Positions 51,528-60,935 are shown, counted from the stretch's first letter. The stretch is DNA of 64,000 nucleotides from Sediminibacillus dalangtanensis (GCF_017792025.1 NZ_CP046956.1:496001-560000); one strand, 5' to 3'. The notes: generated by a model not told the origin, from the letters alone. Numbers and translations are program-made.

Positions 51528-52077
51528 CTATGTGTGCGCTTTTAGTTAAGGATGTTTTTAATCCTTTTGGGGACGGATTGTTGACGTTTTTTTCTAAAGG
51601 TGCATATTGTTGAATCCTTTCTTCATAGATTCCACTTTAAGTCAGCATCCCAAATGGGGTGTTTTTTTATAGGCCGAATTCTTCCGTTACCCTTGTCGAT
51701 TTTCGTCGAACAAAAGCTATAGGAAATTTTCGTCTAATGTCGAATTTATATGATGTAGGGAGTTGTACATCTTGGAGCGTTTGTACAAGATGTTAGAATG
51801 CTTACTTAGTGATTTAGGGATGTATTGGGAAAAGTGGTATTTAAATTTCTTTCCTGTAAAAACAATAGGTTTGGTTCTGTCCTAATCTAGAAATTGATCA
51901 TTCAGATTACATAACAGATAAGGGACAACAAAAGTGGTATCGTATTCAGGCTGCAGTTACGAATTCAATAATAGTATTTATCACTGGTATCTGAAGCGGT
52001 GCTCTAAAAGGAAATAGGGTAGATTCGAATGGAGATTTACATTCTATTTACCAGCCACAATAAGGAGAGGATGAATA
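51528..52077. other. 550-base AT-rich stretch without a clear gene
   Basis: It contains a weak hairpin at 51645-51668, an inverted repeat ACATCTTG..CAAGATGT at 51769-51794, and a short open stretch near 51885-51990 without a start codon. It may be the remains of a lost gene upstream of the unknown protein at 52078. Confidence 0.4.
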
Positions 52078-52968
52078 ATGTCGGGATTAACCAATGTTTC
52101 TAACAGCCAACACATTAATCTCAATCACACTAATCGCAGTACACCACGACAAATATCGAATGGAGAGAGCCTCCATAATTATTCAAATATGAAGCTAGAT
52201 AAGCTGTTTCTCTCTGATGTAGTGGGTGAAGCAATAAATCAGTCCTCAAAGCTGGAAGTGACCGAGATTAAAGATAAAACTTCAGTGAGGTCAGAATCAG
52301 ATTATAATGACTATTTTTCTTCTTTTGTTGAAGAGTTAGAAGGGATTTCTGAAGAAGAAAAGAATCAGCTTTCGGAACTTATAAAGAAAGCGATAACCAG
52401 GAATGAAGATTTTTTCTCGAGTGGATGGACTAGTTCAAAAGAAAGCATATACCATCTTCAAACGAAAGAAAAGCTCCATTTAATAGCAGAAAAGGCATTA
52501 CCCCCTTCTTTTGCAGGGGAGATGAAAAATGTATCGAATCAATTTATAGATGATCAGTTGGAGCAGACGGTTGACAAGTCATTACGAACTTACGAAATCA
52601 TTTACAATCGAGATAAGTCAAAAGCAGGTCCATTAGGGGATATAGCAGACCGCTTACAAACTGCCGTCCAAAATATTCAAGAAGGAAACCATATCGTTCA
52701 AGTTGAGCAAAAACACTACAGTGAATTGTTTTCTGATTTAAAACTGTCTGATCAATTCCAACACGATTATGAAGAAGTGATGAAAGGTTACAAGGAGATT
52801 CAAAAAGAACAATTGGGTGGCACGTGGAACAATAAGTCTGAGACAAGTGTCAATCAAAGTATTCAGTTACTCAGGGAAGATTGGAACGAATTTATCAACC
52901 AGTTTGAAAAATTCAAGGCCTACCGTGTGTCATCCATTCACAACGCACGTGTAGATATCAAAATCTGA
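52078..52968 (+). CDS. hypothetical protein, possibly acquired
   Basis: A 296-residue soluble protein that I do not recognise. The first 40 residues are Asn/Ser/Thr-rich and probably disordered. The rest is helical and acidic, with heptad-like stretches (EGISEEEKNQLSELIKKAIT and DYEEVMKGYKEIQKEQ). No signal peptide, membrane helix or cysteines. An AAGGAGAGG site fits the ATG. It is more AT-rich than the housekeeping genes and is flanked by gene-poor AT-rich DNA, which could mean horizontal origin. A strong terminator follows. Confidence 0.7.
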   Translation: MSGLTNVSNSQHINLNHTNRSTPRQISNGESLHNYSNMKLDKLFLSDVVGEAINQSSKLEVTEIKDKTSVRSESDYNDYFSSFVEELEGISEEEKNQLSELIKKAITRNEDFFSSGWTSSKESIYHLQTKEKLHLIAEKALPPSFAGEMKNVSNQFIDDQLEQTVDKSLRTYEIIYNRDKSKAGPLGDIADRLQTAVQNIQEGNHIVQVEQKHYSELFSDLKLSDQFQHDYEEVMKGYKEIQKEQLGGTWNNKSETSVNQSIQLLREDWNEFINQFEKFKAYRVSSIHNARVDIKI

Positions 52969-52987
52969 AATTTAGATGGGTAAATAA

Positions 52988-53038
52988 ACCTCATATAAGA
53001 AGGCATCCATTTCGTCTTAGTGGGTGCCTTCTTATATG
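52988..53038 (+). terminator. terminator of the hypothetical gene
   Basis: TCATATAAGAAGGCA and TGCCTTCTTATATGA pair over 15 bp, extended by TCC/GGG. The T tract is short. Confidence 0.75.
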
Positions 53039-53254
53039 AAGTAGAAATAAGCGATAAGGGAAATTATACTATCTCTTTCCTATAGACATGAATGCCCTCC
53101 CGGTATATGGTGGTTGATGATAATCTTTCCTAAAGCAATAAGCTGTTGAGCTACTTCCTTACAATCTTCGCCAAAATCCTTATAATTAGGAATTATTCAT
53201 CTATCTATGAGATAATTTATCGAATGAAGCTTTCAGGTAAAGGGGAAATTCGCT

Positions 53255-54088
53255 ATGAAACGAAATGTGGTTGTCCGAAATAACGTTACGATAAAAGGTA
53301 AAGGGAGCCGGCCTATCCTGTTTGCGCCTGGATTTGGTTGTGATCAATCCGTATGGAGCAGGGTTTCTAAGTCTTTTGAACAAGACTATCGAGTCATTTT
53401 ATTTGATTACGTTGGGATGGGGAAATCCGATATAAAGGCTTTTGACAATGATAAATACAGTACACTTGATGGCTATGCACAGGACGTACTGGATATTTGT
53501 GAGGTATTGGCGTTAAAGGATGCCATTTTCGTTGGACATTCGGTAGGAAGTATGATCGGTATGTTGGCTTCCTTGCGACAGCCTGATTACTTTTCTTCCC
53601 TGATGATGATTGGTCCGTCTCCTTGCTATCTCAACCATCCACCTGATTACTTTGGCGGATTTGAAAAAGAAGAGCTGTTTGGTTTAATGGACATGATGGA
53701 CAAAAATTACATCGGATGGGCGAACACTTTTGCTTCTACTATTACAAATGACGCGGAGCACCCGGAAGTTGCTGAAGAGTTGGAAGACCGCTTTTGTTCG
53801 ACAGATCCCGTCGTTGCACGCAAATTTGCAGAAACTTGTTTCTTTGCAGACAACCGGAAGGATTTGCCGCGAGTGACCCTGCCAACCCTGATTCTACAAT
53901 GTGCTGAAGATGTAATAGCACCGACTGTAGTGGGGGATTACATGAATCAACGATTACCGGTAAGCACCATACGTTATATGAAAGCCAAAGGCCATTGTCC
54001 CCATATGAGTCATCCTGACGAGACGGTTGCATTAATACATGAATATTTAGAGAAGCTTGAATCAGAGAAAATAGGTGGTTTAACTTAA
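53255..54088 (+). CDS. rsbQ: RsbQ, alpha/beta hydrolase of the energy-stress SigB pathway
   Basis: A 277-residue alpha/beta hydrolase. The catalytic triad S96 (VGHSVGS), D219 (CAEDV) and H247 ([11 protein letters not shown]) falls at exactly the residue numbers of B. subtilis RsbQ. RsbQ is required, together with RsbP, to pass energy depletion to the sigma-B anti-anti-sigma factor RsbV, probably by supplying a small ligand to the RsbP PAS domain. The stop overlaps the rsbP start by one base (TAATG). AAAGGGGAA lies ahead of the ATG. Confidence 0.93.
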   Translation: MKRNVVVRNNVTIKGKGSRPILFAPGFGCDQSVWSRVSKSFEQDYRVILFDYVGMGKSDIKAFDNDKYSTLDGYAQDVLDICEVLALKDAIFVGHSVGSMIGMLASLRQPDYFSSLMMIGPSPCYLNHPPDYFGGFEKEELFGLMDMMDKNYIGWANTFASTITNDAEHPEVAEELEDRFCSTDPVVARKFAETCFFADNRKDLPRVTLPTLILQCAEDVIAPTVVGDYMNQRLPVSTIRYMKAKGHCPHMSHPDETVALIHEYLEKLESEKIGGLT

Positions 54089-55260
54089 TGGACGAACAGC
54101 TAAATCAGGCACCATGCGGTTTTCTTACCTTGTCAACTGAGGGTACAATTTTTTCGGTGAATGAGATGTTGCTGCGATTACTTGGGTATCAACGGGCCGA
54201 GTTGGATGGACAGCATATAAATGTCATCTTATCACCTTCGGCGCAGATGTTTTTTCAATTATATTTCATCCCTATGGTGACACATAAGGGGTTTGTCGAG
54301 GAGATGTACCTTTCATTGATGAATCACCAATCAGAAGAAATACCAATACTGCTAAATGCTTCCATGAAGAAAGACAGTCAGCCTTCACTTATCGATTGTG
54401 TTTTCCTTCCAATGCAGAGAAGGAACGATTATGAAGATCAACTGTTATTCGCCAACAAGGTTGCTAAAGATGCTCTAAATAAAAAACAAGAAGCCATGGA
54501 AGCACTGGAAGCGAAACAGGCCCAGTTAATTAAAATTAATAAGCAAAATCAAAATGAATTACAGCTGGCAAAAAAAATTCAAGAAACCTCGTTAACGGAT
54601 GCTTTTGGCAATGCCAAGATTCAGATTGAATCTTATTATAAGGCATCAAAGGAATTATCAGGAGACATCTATGGTTTTTATCAGATCAATGACCACCAAT
54701 ATGGTGTGATTTTATTGGATGTAATGGGACATGGAATTTCTTCTGCTTTAGTAACCATGTCTCTACAATCCTTATACCAAAAAGTAATCCCAAAGGGAAC
54801 GAGCCCAGCTTCTGTTATGAAAGAATTAGATAGCCATTTACATTACTTATTTCATCATGATGAGGAGGCTTGGCATTACTGTACTGCTATATACCTTCTT
54901 ATTGATACCGAAAAGCAAACGATGGAATATATCAATTCTGGCCATCCCCCCGCGATTTATCAAAATAAACAAGGGAAACAGGAGACATTGGGTGCTACGA
55001 ACCCTCCGCTAGGCACATTTGAGGGAACAACGTACCATTCCAAAACCATCAAATATGCTAAAGGATCCAGATTGTTATTATACACGGATGGCGTATCGGA
55101 ACTTATCGGGTATGACTATATGGAGGAATTTTTGAGGTATGCGAAAACAAATTCGTTATGCCATATGAAGGAAGAATTAGTAAGGGAACTACAACAGAAA
55201 CAACATAGTTACGACCAAAAAGATGATCAGTGCTTTATACTAGTCGACTTAAAATCATAG
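54088..55260 (+). CDS. rsbP: RsbP, PAS-PP2C phosphatase activating SigB
   Basis: A 390-residue cytoplasmic phosphatase. N-terminal PAS domain (CGFLTLSTEGTIFSVNEMLL), coiled-coil linker at 120-168, and PPM/SpoIIE phosphatase domain at 175-388. Metal aspartates lie in SGDIYGF (D193), LLDVMGHGISSAL (D211), YTDGVSELIG and the final KDDQCFILVDL. It dephosphorylates RsbV-P when ATP falls, releasing SigB. Translational coupling with rsbQ matches the B. subtilis rsbQP operon (RsbP 403 residues). A SigB-type promoter elsewhere in this window (49093) suggests a downstream target. Confidence 0.93.
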   Translation: MDEQLNQAPCGFLTLSTEGTIFSVNEMLLRLLGYQRAELDGQHINVILSPSAQMFFQLYFIPMVTHKGFVEEMYLSLMNHQSEEIPILLNASMKKDSQPSLIDCVFLPMQRRNDYEDQLLFANKVAKDALNKKQEAMEALEAKQAQLIKINKQNQNELQLAKKIQETSLTDAFGNAKIQIESYYKASKELSGDIYGFYQINDHQYGVILLDVMGHGISSALVTMSLQSLYQKVIPKGTSPASVMKELDSHLHYLFHHDEEAWHYCTAIYLLIDTEKQTMEYINSGHPPAIYQNKQGKQETLGATNPPLGTFEGTTYHSKTIKYAKGSRLLLYTDGVSELIGYDYMEEFLRYAKTNSLCHMKEELVRELQQKQHSYDQKDDQCFILVDLKS

Positions 55261-55374
55261 CAGTGAATAGGTGCGCGTCGGTGGCACACTCTATATAAAG
55301 AATAACGAGCAAAAAAAATAACAACCACTATTTCAAAAAAAATCAGCTAGCATTCTCAAGAATCCAAAACCGCT

Positions 55375-55404
55375 TTGCCATACAGACTTCTGCTATGCTA
55401 TAAT
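55375..55404 (+). promoter_or_regulatory. promoter of the ABC-F leader transcript
   Basis: TTGCCA (55375-55380), 18 bases, TATAAT (55399-55404) with extended -10 TGC. Transcription would start near 55411, about 275 bases before the ABC-F start codon. Confidence 0.8.
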
Positions 55405-55423
55405 GTACCTACTACAGACGAAA

Positions 55424-55680
55424 GGAATGATGGGTGGACAATGAAGAACTAATCTTATTCTCAACTGTTTGAAATAGCATATTTCAAAACACACGAAATA
55501 GGATTAGTCTGCCCATTAATTTATATCATTCCATAGCTGTCGCAACATGCAGCTTATTTGATACGGCACCGGTACGGCTAATCCTTCCAACTCGCTTGGG
55601 AGGATTTTTTATTGGCTGCTTTTTATCGATAGACCCACCATGCCGGCCATTTGAAAGTCCTCCCTTTATAGAAAGGGATT
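55424..55680 (+). promoter_or_regulatory. structured leader with uORFs, terminator and sequestered SD (attenuator)
   Basis: Four nested helices: GGAATGAT/ATCATTCC (55424/55525), TGGGTGGAC/GTCTGCCCA (55431/55507), ACTAATC/GATTAGT (55448/55502), TTTGAAATA/TATTTCAAA (55468/55480). Tiny ORFs ATGATGGGTGGACAATGA (55427) and ATGAAGAACTAA (55441) lie in it. A terminator AATCCTTCCAA/TTGGGAGGATT with T run ends at 55610. CCCTTT/AAAGGG (55662/55672) hides the gene's SD. GGGAGGA of the terminator can instead pair with TCCTCCC (55658-55664), which would free the SD. Confidence 0.75.
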
Positions 55681-55686
55681 GATGGA

Positions 55687-57318
55687 ATGACCGAATTATT
55701 GAAGCTGAACAATCTTGGCTATGAGGTCATGAATGTAAAGTTGTTTGAAAAGGTGAATACTAGTGTACAGCAGGGAGAAGTCATCGGTATCATCGGCAAA
55801 AATGGTGCCGGGAAATCGACGCTGCTGAAATTGATTAATGGAGATATTGTGCCGACAAGCGGTCACATACAGTGGCTTCAGCAACCTATCACCATGGAAA
55901 TGGTCGAGCAAGAAACAGAAATTCATAAGGTGGAAAACATGTCCGCAGACGAAGGAAAACTGAGAAAGGAGTGGCAGGTACCTGATCATGAGTACGATCA
56001 ATATAGTGGCGGGGAAAAACTGAAAGCACGGCTTGCTGCCGGATTTTCAAAAAACGCGCAGCTGTTGTTGCTGGATGAACCGACCAACCATCTCGATCAG
56101 CAAAGTACGGATCTTTTACTACACCTCTTCAAAAGCTACCGGGGCACTATCCTTTTCGTATCGCACGATCGTTATTTTTTGGATAAGGCCGCCACGAAAG
56201 TGTGGTCATTGGAAGGCAATACGCTGATCGAGCATACAGGGAATTATTCCAGCTATATGAAGGTACGCAAGCAACGCAGGCTCACCCAGCAGCGCGAGTA
56301 TGAAAAGCAACAAAAAATGGTGGAACGGATCGAGGGGCAGCTGAACGAACTCACCTCCTGGTCGAAGAAAGCGCATGCGGAATCGACGAAAAAAGAAGGA
56401 TACAAGGAATATTACCGGTTGAAGGCGAAACGAATGGATACCCAGGTAAAGTCGAAGCAAAAGCGATTGGAAAAAGAACTGGAAAAAAACAAGGTGGACC
56501 CTGTTGAACCTGAATACACGGTTGATTTTTCGATGAAAGCCAATACCAAGGTCGGCAAGCGTTTCCTGGAAGTGAAGCATTTATCTAAATCCTTCGGTGG
56601 TAAAACGTTGTTTCAAAATGCCAGCTTTATCATCCAGCACGGGGAAAAACTGGCCATCACAGGCCCGAATGGCAGTGGGAAAACGACTTTGTTGAACATC
56701 ATCATGGGCAAGGAACCGGCGGAAGGCGAGGTGTGGATCTCGCCTGCAGCGGATATTGGCTATTTAACCCAGGAAGTATTCGATTTGCCGCTTGATGAAA
56801 CGCCGGAGCAATTGTTTTATCAAGATACGTTCGAAGGAAGAGGAAAGGTCCAGAATTTGATGAAGCACTTAGGATTCTCTGCTTCACAGTGGACAGAGCC
56901 TATTGCCGAGATGAGCATGGGTGAGCGGGTGAAGTGCAAGCTGATGGCTTACATTTTGGAGGAAAAGGATGTACTCCTGTTGGATGAGCCGACGAACCAT
57001 TTGGATTTGCCTTCACGTGAGCAGCTGGAAGATACGTTAGCGCATTATAACGGAACGCTGGTTGTCGTATCACATGACCGTTACTTCCTGGAGAAGGCAA
57101 CGGAAGACAAACTCGTCATAGATAATCATCAGATTCAAAAGCAGGGTAATACAGCCATATCCCAAGTGGATGAGCAGGAAGCATTACGGATGAAACTGGA
57201 AACAGAACGTCAAGAAATACTGGGAAAGCTTAGTTTTATGACGCCAGGTGACAAGAGTTATGCGAAGCTGGACGCAAAGTTCCTCGAGCTTACCCGACAG
57301 ATTAAGCAGCTGCGTTAA
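55687..57318 (+). CDS. ABC-F ribosomal protection ATPase (VmlR/ExpZ-like)
   Basis: A 543-residue soluble protein with two ABC domains and no membrane segment. ABC1: Walker A GKNGAGKST (37-45), signature YSGGEKLK, Walker B LLLLDEPTNHLD. A basic linker helix pair at about 190-270 is the antibiotic-resistance determinant that reaches the peptidyl transferase centre. ABC2: GPNGSGKTT and the atypical signature MSMGERVK, as in the VmlR group. VmlR rescues ribosomes from lincosamides, streptogramin A and pleuromutilins. The long attenuator-like leader fits drug induction. Resistance spectrum is inferred from family. Confidence 0.93.
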   Translation: MTELLKLNNLGYEVMNVKLFEKVNTSVQQGEVIGIIGKNGAGKSTLLKLINGDIVPTSGHIQWLQQPITMEMVEQETEIHKVENMSADEGKLRKEWQVPDHEYDQYSGGEKLKARLAAGFSKNAQLLLLDEPTNHLDQQSTDLLLHLFKSYRGTILFVSHDRYFLDKAATKVWSLEGNTLIEHTGNYSSYMKVRKQRRLTQQREYEKQQKMVERIEGQLNELTSWSKKAHAESTKKEGYKEYYRLKAKRMDTQVKSKQKRLEKELEKNKVDPVEPEYTVDFSMKANTKVGKRFLEVKHLSKSFGGKTLFQNASFIIQHGEKLAITGPNGSGKTTLLNIIMGKEPAEGEVWISPAADIGYLTQEVFDLPLDETPEQLFYQDTFEGRGKVQNLMKHLGFSASQWTEPIAEMSMGERVKCKLMAYILEEKDVLLLDEPTNHLDLPSREQLEDTLAHYNGTLVVVSHDRYFLEKATEDKLVIDNHQIQKQGNTAISQVDEQEALRMKLETERQEILGKLSFMTPGDKSYAKLDAKFLELTRQIKQLR

Positions 57319-57327
57319 CGGATTATT

Positions 57328-57375
57328 TAGAACCGCTTCTCTTAGATGTAACGAAGAGAAGCGGTCTTTCTTTTT
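57328..57375 (+). terminator. terminator of the ABC-F gene
   Basis: ACCGCTTCTCTT pairs with AAGAGAAGCGGT, followed by CTTTCTTTTT. Confidence 0.9.
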
Positions 57376-57584
57376 AAAGACCATGCCACAAAAGCAGAAA
57401 ATGACTTGATAAAAAGCATTAGCTTTTACTTCGATTGCAATTTTCTTGTTCCTCTTTTTTAAACTTTCTTGAAATCTAGAATTAAGCTATAAAAAAAATT
57501 TACTAAACAAGAATTAAAGCGCAAAAAAAAGGAAGAGTTGTTCACCTTATTTCTAGTACACTATTGCTACAAAGGGGTGAGGTG

Positions 57585-58847
57585 ATGAACAATAAATCTA
57601 TTGGAGTATTTCAAGGAATTGCATTATACATTGCTGCTATTCTTGGTTCAGGCGTCCTATTTTTATCAGGGGTAACAGCCTCAATGGCGGGACCCGCATC
57701 TATTATATCCTGGCTTATTGTTATTATCATTAGCTTTCCGCTAGCTTATTCTTTTGCTTGTTTGGCAAGAAAATATCCTGATGCTGGGGGAGCAGCAACC
57801 TTTGTTAGAAATTCTTTCGGATATCATCTTGGCAATATCGTTGGGTGGTTTTACTTTGTAACAGCAGCAGTTGGTCAAACCATTGTGTCTTTAACCGGTG
57901 CTTATTATGTCAGTCAGGCATTTGGACTTTCAAGTGGAGAAGCAACAGTAATTGCAATCTCTATTTTGGGAATTGCAGGTGCTTCCAATTATTACGGCGT
58001 AAATGTTAGTGGGAAAGTTGCATTGATTTTAAGTTCTTTTTTATTAATACTTATAGTAGTGGCAATATTGGTGTCACTTCCAAGAATACAATGGGCGAAT
58101 TTTACTCCTTTTGCCCCGAATGGGTGGTTTTCTGTCGGGAGCGCTATAACGGTTATCTTTTGGTCTTTTTTCGGTTGGGAGGCGATTTGTAATCTAGCCG
58201 AGCAATTTAAAAGACCGGAAAAGGATCTTGTCAAAGGAGCAGTTGTTAGTGCAATCGTTATTGGATTATTATTTTTAGCGTTGAGTGTTGTCACTATTGG
58301 AACAGCAACGTATGGCAGCCAAGAAAGCAATCTTTCTCCTATTGGGATCTTAATGGGAGCGACATTAGGCTTAGGTGCTAAAGTCTTCACTGCTATTTTA
58401 GCTTTAATTATTTGTACAGGCACATCAAATGCTTTTGTAGCTAGCCTGACGCAATTAGGTTATTCATTAAGCAGACATGGTGCTTTTCCCAATTTTTTTT
58501 CACGAAACCAAGTAACTACTCAAATCCCAAGACGAATGGTATTATTCGTTACCTTGTTTTCAATGGCAGGTGTGTTAGTTACAAAGTCTTTATCTTTGAC
58601 ATTTGATAACATTTTGTTTATACCGACCTCTCTTGGGATTCTAGTTTATGTTCTTTCAATGGCTGCGGGTGTTAAATTATTCAGGAAGAACACTTTAGCA
58701 TGGTGGGCATCGTTAACCTCTTTCGTTTTATGTTTAGGAGTTCTTCCGTTTTTTCAATTGTATATATTTGTCCCGATGATTGTCGTGGTTTTATATACGA
58801 TTTATATGATTTTTAGCAAGAAACTTTCTCTTATAAGGGAGGTTTAA
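57585..58847 (+). CDS. APC-family amino-acid permease (YjeH-like)
   Basis: A 420-residue membrane protein with about 12 helices. The APC opening IGVFQGIALYIAAILGSGVL, then FLSGVTASMAGP, and FWSFFGWEAICNLAEQFKRP are typical; YjeH of E. coli exports neutral amino acids and is a close family relative. ATG 57585 follows GGGGTGAGGTG; the in-frame extension to 57564 lacks a site. The adaA-like gene starts 6 bases after its stop, so they form an operon. The AT-richer sequence suggests a shared foreign history of the pair. Confidence 0.9.
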   Translation: MNNKSIGVFQGIALYIAAILGSGVLFLSGVTASMAGPASIISWLIVIIISFPLAYSFACLARKYPDAGGAATFVRNSFGYHLGNIVGWFYFVTAAVGQTIVSLTGAYYVSQAFGLSSGEATVIAISILGIAGASNYYGVNVSGKVALILSSFLLILIVVAILVSLPRIQWANFTPFAPNGWFSVGSAITVIFWSFFGWEAICNLAEQFKRPEKDLVKGAVVSAIVIGLLFLALSVVTIGTATYGSQESNLSPIGILMGATLGLGAKVFTAILALIICTGTSNAFVASLTQLGYSLSRHGAFPNFFSRNQVTTQIPRRMVLFVTLFSMAGVLVTKSLSLTFDNILFIPTSLGILVYVLSMAAGVKLFRKNTLAWWASLTSFVLCLGVLPFFQLYIFVPMIVVVLYTIYMIFSKKLSLIREV

Positions 58848-58853
58848 AATTCA

Positions 58854-59450
58854 ATGAAGAATCAAATTAACCATTCTAAGGAAATCATGTGGCAAGCGAC
58901 TGTATCATGTGATTCATCATATGATGGGATATTTTTTTATGCGGTCAGGACAACAGGAATTTTCTGCCGTCCTTCTTGTAGGTCTAAGGTTCCGAATTGT
59001 GAAAATGTATCCTTTTTTCTAAATGGGAACGATGCCCAAAATGCAGGCTATCGACCATGTAAAAGATGCCGGCCAGATTTAAATATGAAAATATATGACC
59101 CCTTAGAAAGCCTTGTGAAAGATACTAAACAATTGATAAAAAATAAGTATGTTCAAAATCTCTCTTTACATGAGATAGCGTCAAGGGTTGGGGTTAGCCG
59201 TTTTCATTTAAATCGGATCTTCAAAGAAAGAACAGGATATACACCACGAGTATACTTAGAAAAGATAAGAGTGAATGAAGCGAAGGAACTTCTTTTAACG
59301 ACCAATCTTAATAGTACGGAAGTTGGTTATCGAATAGGCTATCAAAGCGTTTCTAGCTTTTATAATGCATTTAAGCGAAATACAGGACTTTCACCGAGTC
59401 AATTCCGCGCTTACCGAAACTTAAATAACGTCAACCAAGAATTGGACTGA
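58854..59450 (+). CDS. AdaA-like methylphosphotriester transferase and activator
   Basis: A 198-residue bifunctional protein. The N-terminal Ada zinc domain has C38, C42, C69 and C72 (FCRPSCRS, CKRCRPD), the same positions as E. coli Ada, with C38 the methyl acceptor. The C-terminal AraC-type domain has two helix-turn-helix units (LHEIASRVGVSRFHLNRIFK and GYRIGYQSVSSFYNAFKR). It accepts methyl groups from DNA phosphotriesters and then activates adaptive-response genes. No methyltransferase (AdaB/Ogt) gene lies nearby, and it follows an amino-acid permease, an unusual pairing. The RGGAGGT site overlaps the permease end. Confidence 0.92.
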   Translation: MKNQINHSKEIMWQATVSCDSSYDGIFFYAVRTTGIFCRPSCRSKVPNCENVSFFLNGNDAQNAGYRPCKRCRPDLNMKIYDPLESLVKDTKQLIKNKYVQNLSLHEIASRVGVSRFHLNRIFKERTGYTPRVYLEKIRVNEAKELLLTTNLNSTEVGYRIGYQSVSSFYNAFKRNTGLSPSQFRAYRNLNNVNQELD

Positions 59451-59671
59451 ATTTACGTTCGTTAACAAAAGCTAGAACGAATTAACAGGAGTGCGTTGCG
59501 CTTCTGGTATTATTTTGATCGAGAAAACTGTTGTAGAGATAAACGTAAACCAAGAGAATAAAAGAGATAGCGTTTAAGCAAATTGATCTAAATATATTCC
59601 ATAAAATAGAAAATTGTGAAAGGAACCAGCCCCTGTTTGTCGAATTGATAATATAATAAGGAGGGGGTCGG

Positions 59672-59863
59672 ATGAAAGTAATTCTGAAGTTTTCGGATGG
59701 GAATGTCATAGAAGTACCAGATGCTTCTAAAACCCATGAATTTGTCGAACTAGTCGAAAGATCGAGAAGGGTCAACAAAGTATTGAATTTCGAGAACCCT
59801 TCCAGTGGCTTTCAATTAAAACGGAATGCCGGAGATATTGTTTCTGTCGAGGTCGAATTTTAG
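59672..59863 (+). CDS. hypothetical small protein
   Basis: 63 residues, beta-alpha-beta in appearance: MKVILKFSDGNVIEVPDASK, then HEFVELVERSRRVNKVLNFE, then DIVSVEVEF. It might be a small antitoxin-like or ligand-binding fold, but I recognise no family. AAGGAGGGGG lies before the ATG. No partner toxin is visible. It is followed by gene-poor DNA. Confidence 0.65.
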   Translation: MKVILKFSDGNVIEVPDASKTHEFVELVERSRRVNKVLNFENPSSGFQLKRNAGDIVSVEVEF

Positions 59864-60028
59864 CAGTAAGAAAGTTCCACGAATAACAATGCAGCGAAAG
59901 ACTGTATTGTTTCCTCCTGCAGAGGCCAACTCTTTTCGGGCGTACTGGTTAAGATGTTTCCTAGTAATTAACCGCCGTGCTTGTACATTTGACAGAATTT
60001 TTAGTTAAAATGAATAGGGGGCATATAA

Positions 60029-60340
60029 CTAGATGGGGAGGAAGGATATGGGCCGAAAGCTGGAACCACCTCCGGTGATGTTGTACTTTCTCATTCTGGT
60101 GAAATCACAGAGGTGAATGTCGAAACAACCAGCGGCGATGTATCGGTCGAATATGGTTTACCTCAAGAGCGATTTGAAGTTGATTTTCAAAGCAGCTCGG
60201 GTGATGGGCGTGTTTCAATGGAAGAAGTTTTGTTTGAAGAAAAATCCGAGCACAATATCCATGGTTTCATCGGAGAGAATCCTATCCATGTACTGAAAGT
60301 CAGGACGAATTCAGGTGACTTTAGATTGAAAGGCAGGTAA
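60029..60340 (+). pseudogene. remnant of a DUF4097 (toastrack) gene
   Basis: An open frame of about 103 codons encodes C-terminal toastrack repeats: AGTTSGDVVLSHSGEITEVN, VETTSGDVSVEYGLP, FQSSSGDGRVS, TNSGDFRLKGR. No start codon lies between the preceding in-frame stop (60026) and the first repeat, and no signal, membrane or N-terminal domain is present. Intact family members such as YvlB/LiaG types are much longer. I read it as a 5'-truncated gene. A GTG at 60113 is in frame but without a proper site. Confidence 0.7.
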
Positions 60341-60452
60341 CTTCACAGGCTGTTACACGGCATTGCAACCAGGGCTTTTGGACAATGCGAGACAGAAAAC
60401 AAGGTAGACGGGTATATTTATGGCAAAAGCGGTGAGCTTGTTTTTTTAGATG

Positions 60453-60486
60453 AAAAAGGGACTTTCCTGCATAAAGTCCCTCCCTA
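60453..60486 (-). terminator. terminator of the small membrane protein at 60495
   Basis: On the minus strand GGGACTTTATG..GAAAGTCCC forms the stem, followed by TTTTTC. Confidence 0.75.
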
Positions 60487-60494
60487 GCTCCTTC

Positions 60495-60698
60495 TCACTC
60501 ATTTGTGGGAGTGTTCCGTCTTTTCTGTGCCTGCCAGGTCCTAATCATACTGGGAATGCCGGCCATCATACTAACCATCAGACTCCACATTACATACCGC
60601 CATTCCCCAGTGAAGATGGCTACCCCGATGAAAAACACGAGTTGGCCGACTAGCGCAAACCAAGAAGCAATCCAAGCAAATCGCAGGTTTTCTTTCAT
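60495..60698 (-). CDS. hypothetical two-helix membrane protein
   Basis: 67 residues. Two membrane helices, WIASWFALVGQLVFFIGVAI and VMWSLMVSMMAGIPSMI, are followed by a basic tail (RTWQAQKRRN). AGGAGG lies 5 bases before the ATG. Its own terminator supports expression. The small size and lack of motifs prevent a functional call. Confidence 0.68.
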   Translation of the reverse strand: MKENLRFAWIASWFALVGQLVFFIGVAIFTGEWRYVMWSLMVSMMAGIPSMIRTWQAQKRRNTPTNE

Positions 60699-60830
60699 CT
60701 CATCCTCCTATCTTGAAATCAACTGCCTCCTTATGTAGACAATTGGTCCGATAGTTTATACCATATAGTTTAACATGAAAGCCTGTTAGAAAAGTGGGTT
60801 TATACAATATGTGTAATTAGGGGTGATAAG

Positions 60831-60935
60831 ATGTATCGCAAAGTAATATATATCCTATTTATCCTATCTTTTATATTATTGGTAGGATATTTTGCGTTCA
60901 TGTATTTTGTTCGCCATTTCCCCTTTAATGGCTGA
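60831..60935 (+). CDS. very small membrane peptide
   Basis: 34 residues: one membrane helix (VIYILFILSFILLVGYFAFM) with a basic N-terminus (MYRK) and a short tail (RHFPFNG). AGGGGTGAT is well spaced before the ATG. No family known to me. Expression is uncertain, but the site and composition are convincing for a small membrane protein. Confidence 0.5.
   Translation: MYRKVIYILFILSFILLVGYFAFMYFVRHFPFNG

Noticed and set aside
51327..51613. Two short frames crossing the tRNA
   Set aside because: They read through tRNA-Ala and its terminator and have no ribosome binding site.
53080..53199. Coding-looking 37-codon stretch on the minus strand before rsbQ
   Set aside because: No start codon or ribosome binding site and a very short length; it may be a gene relic but cannot be supported.
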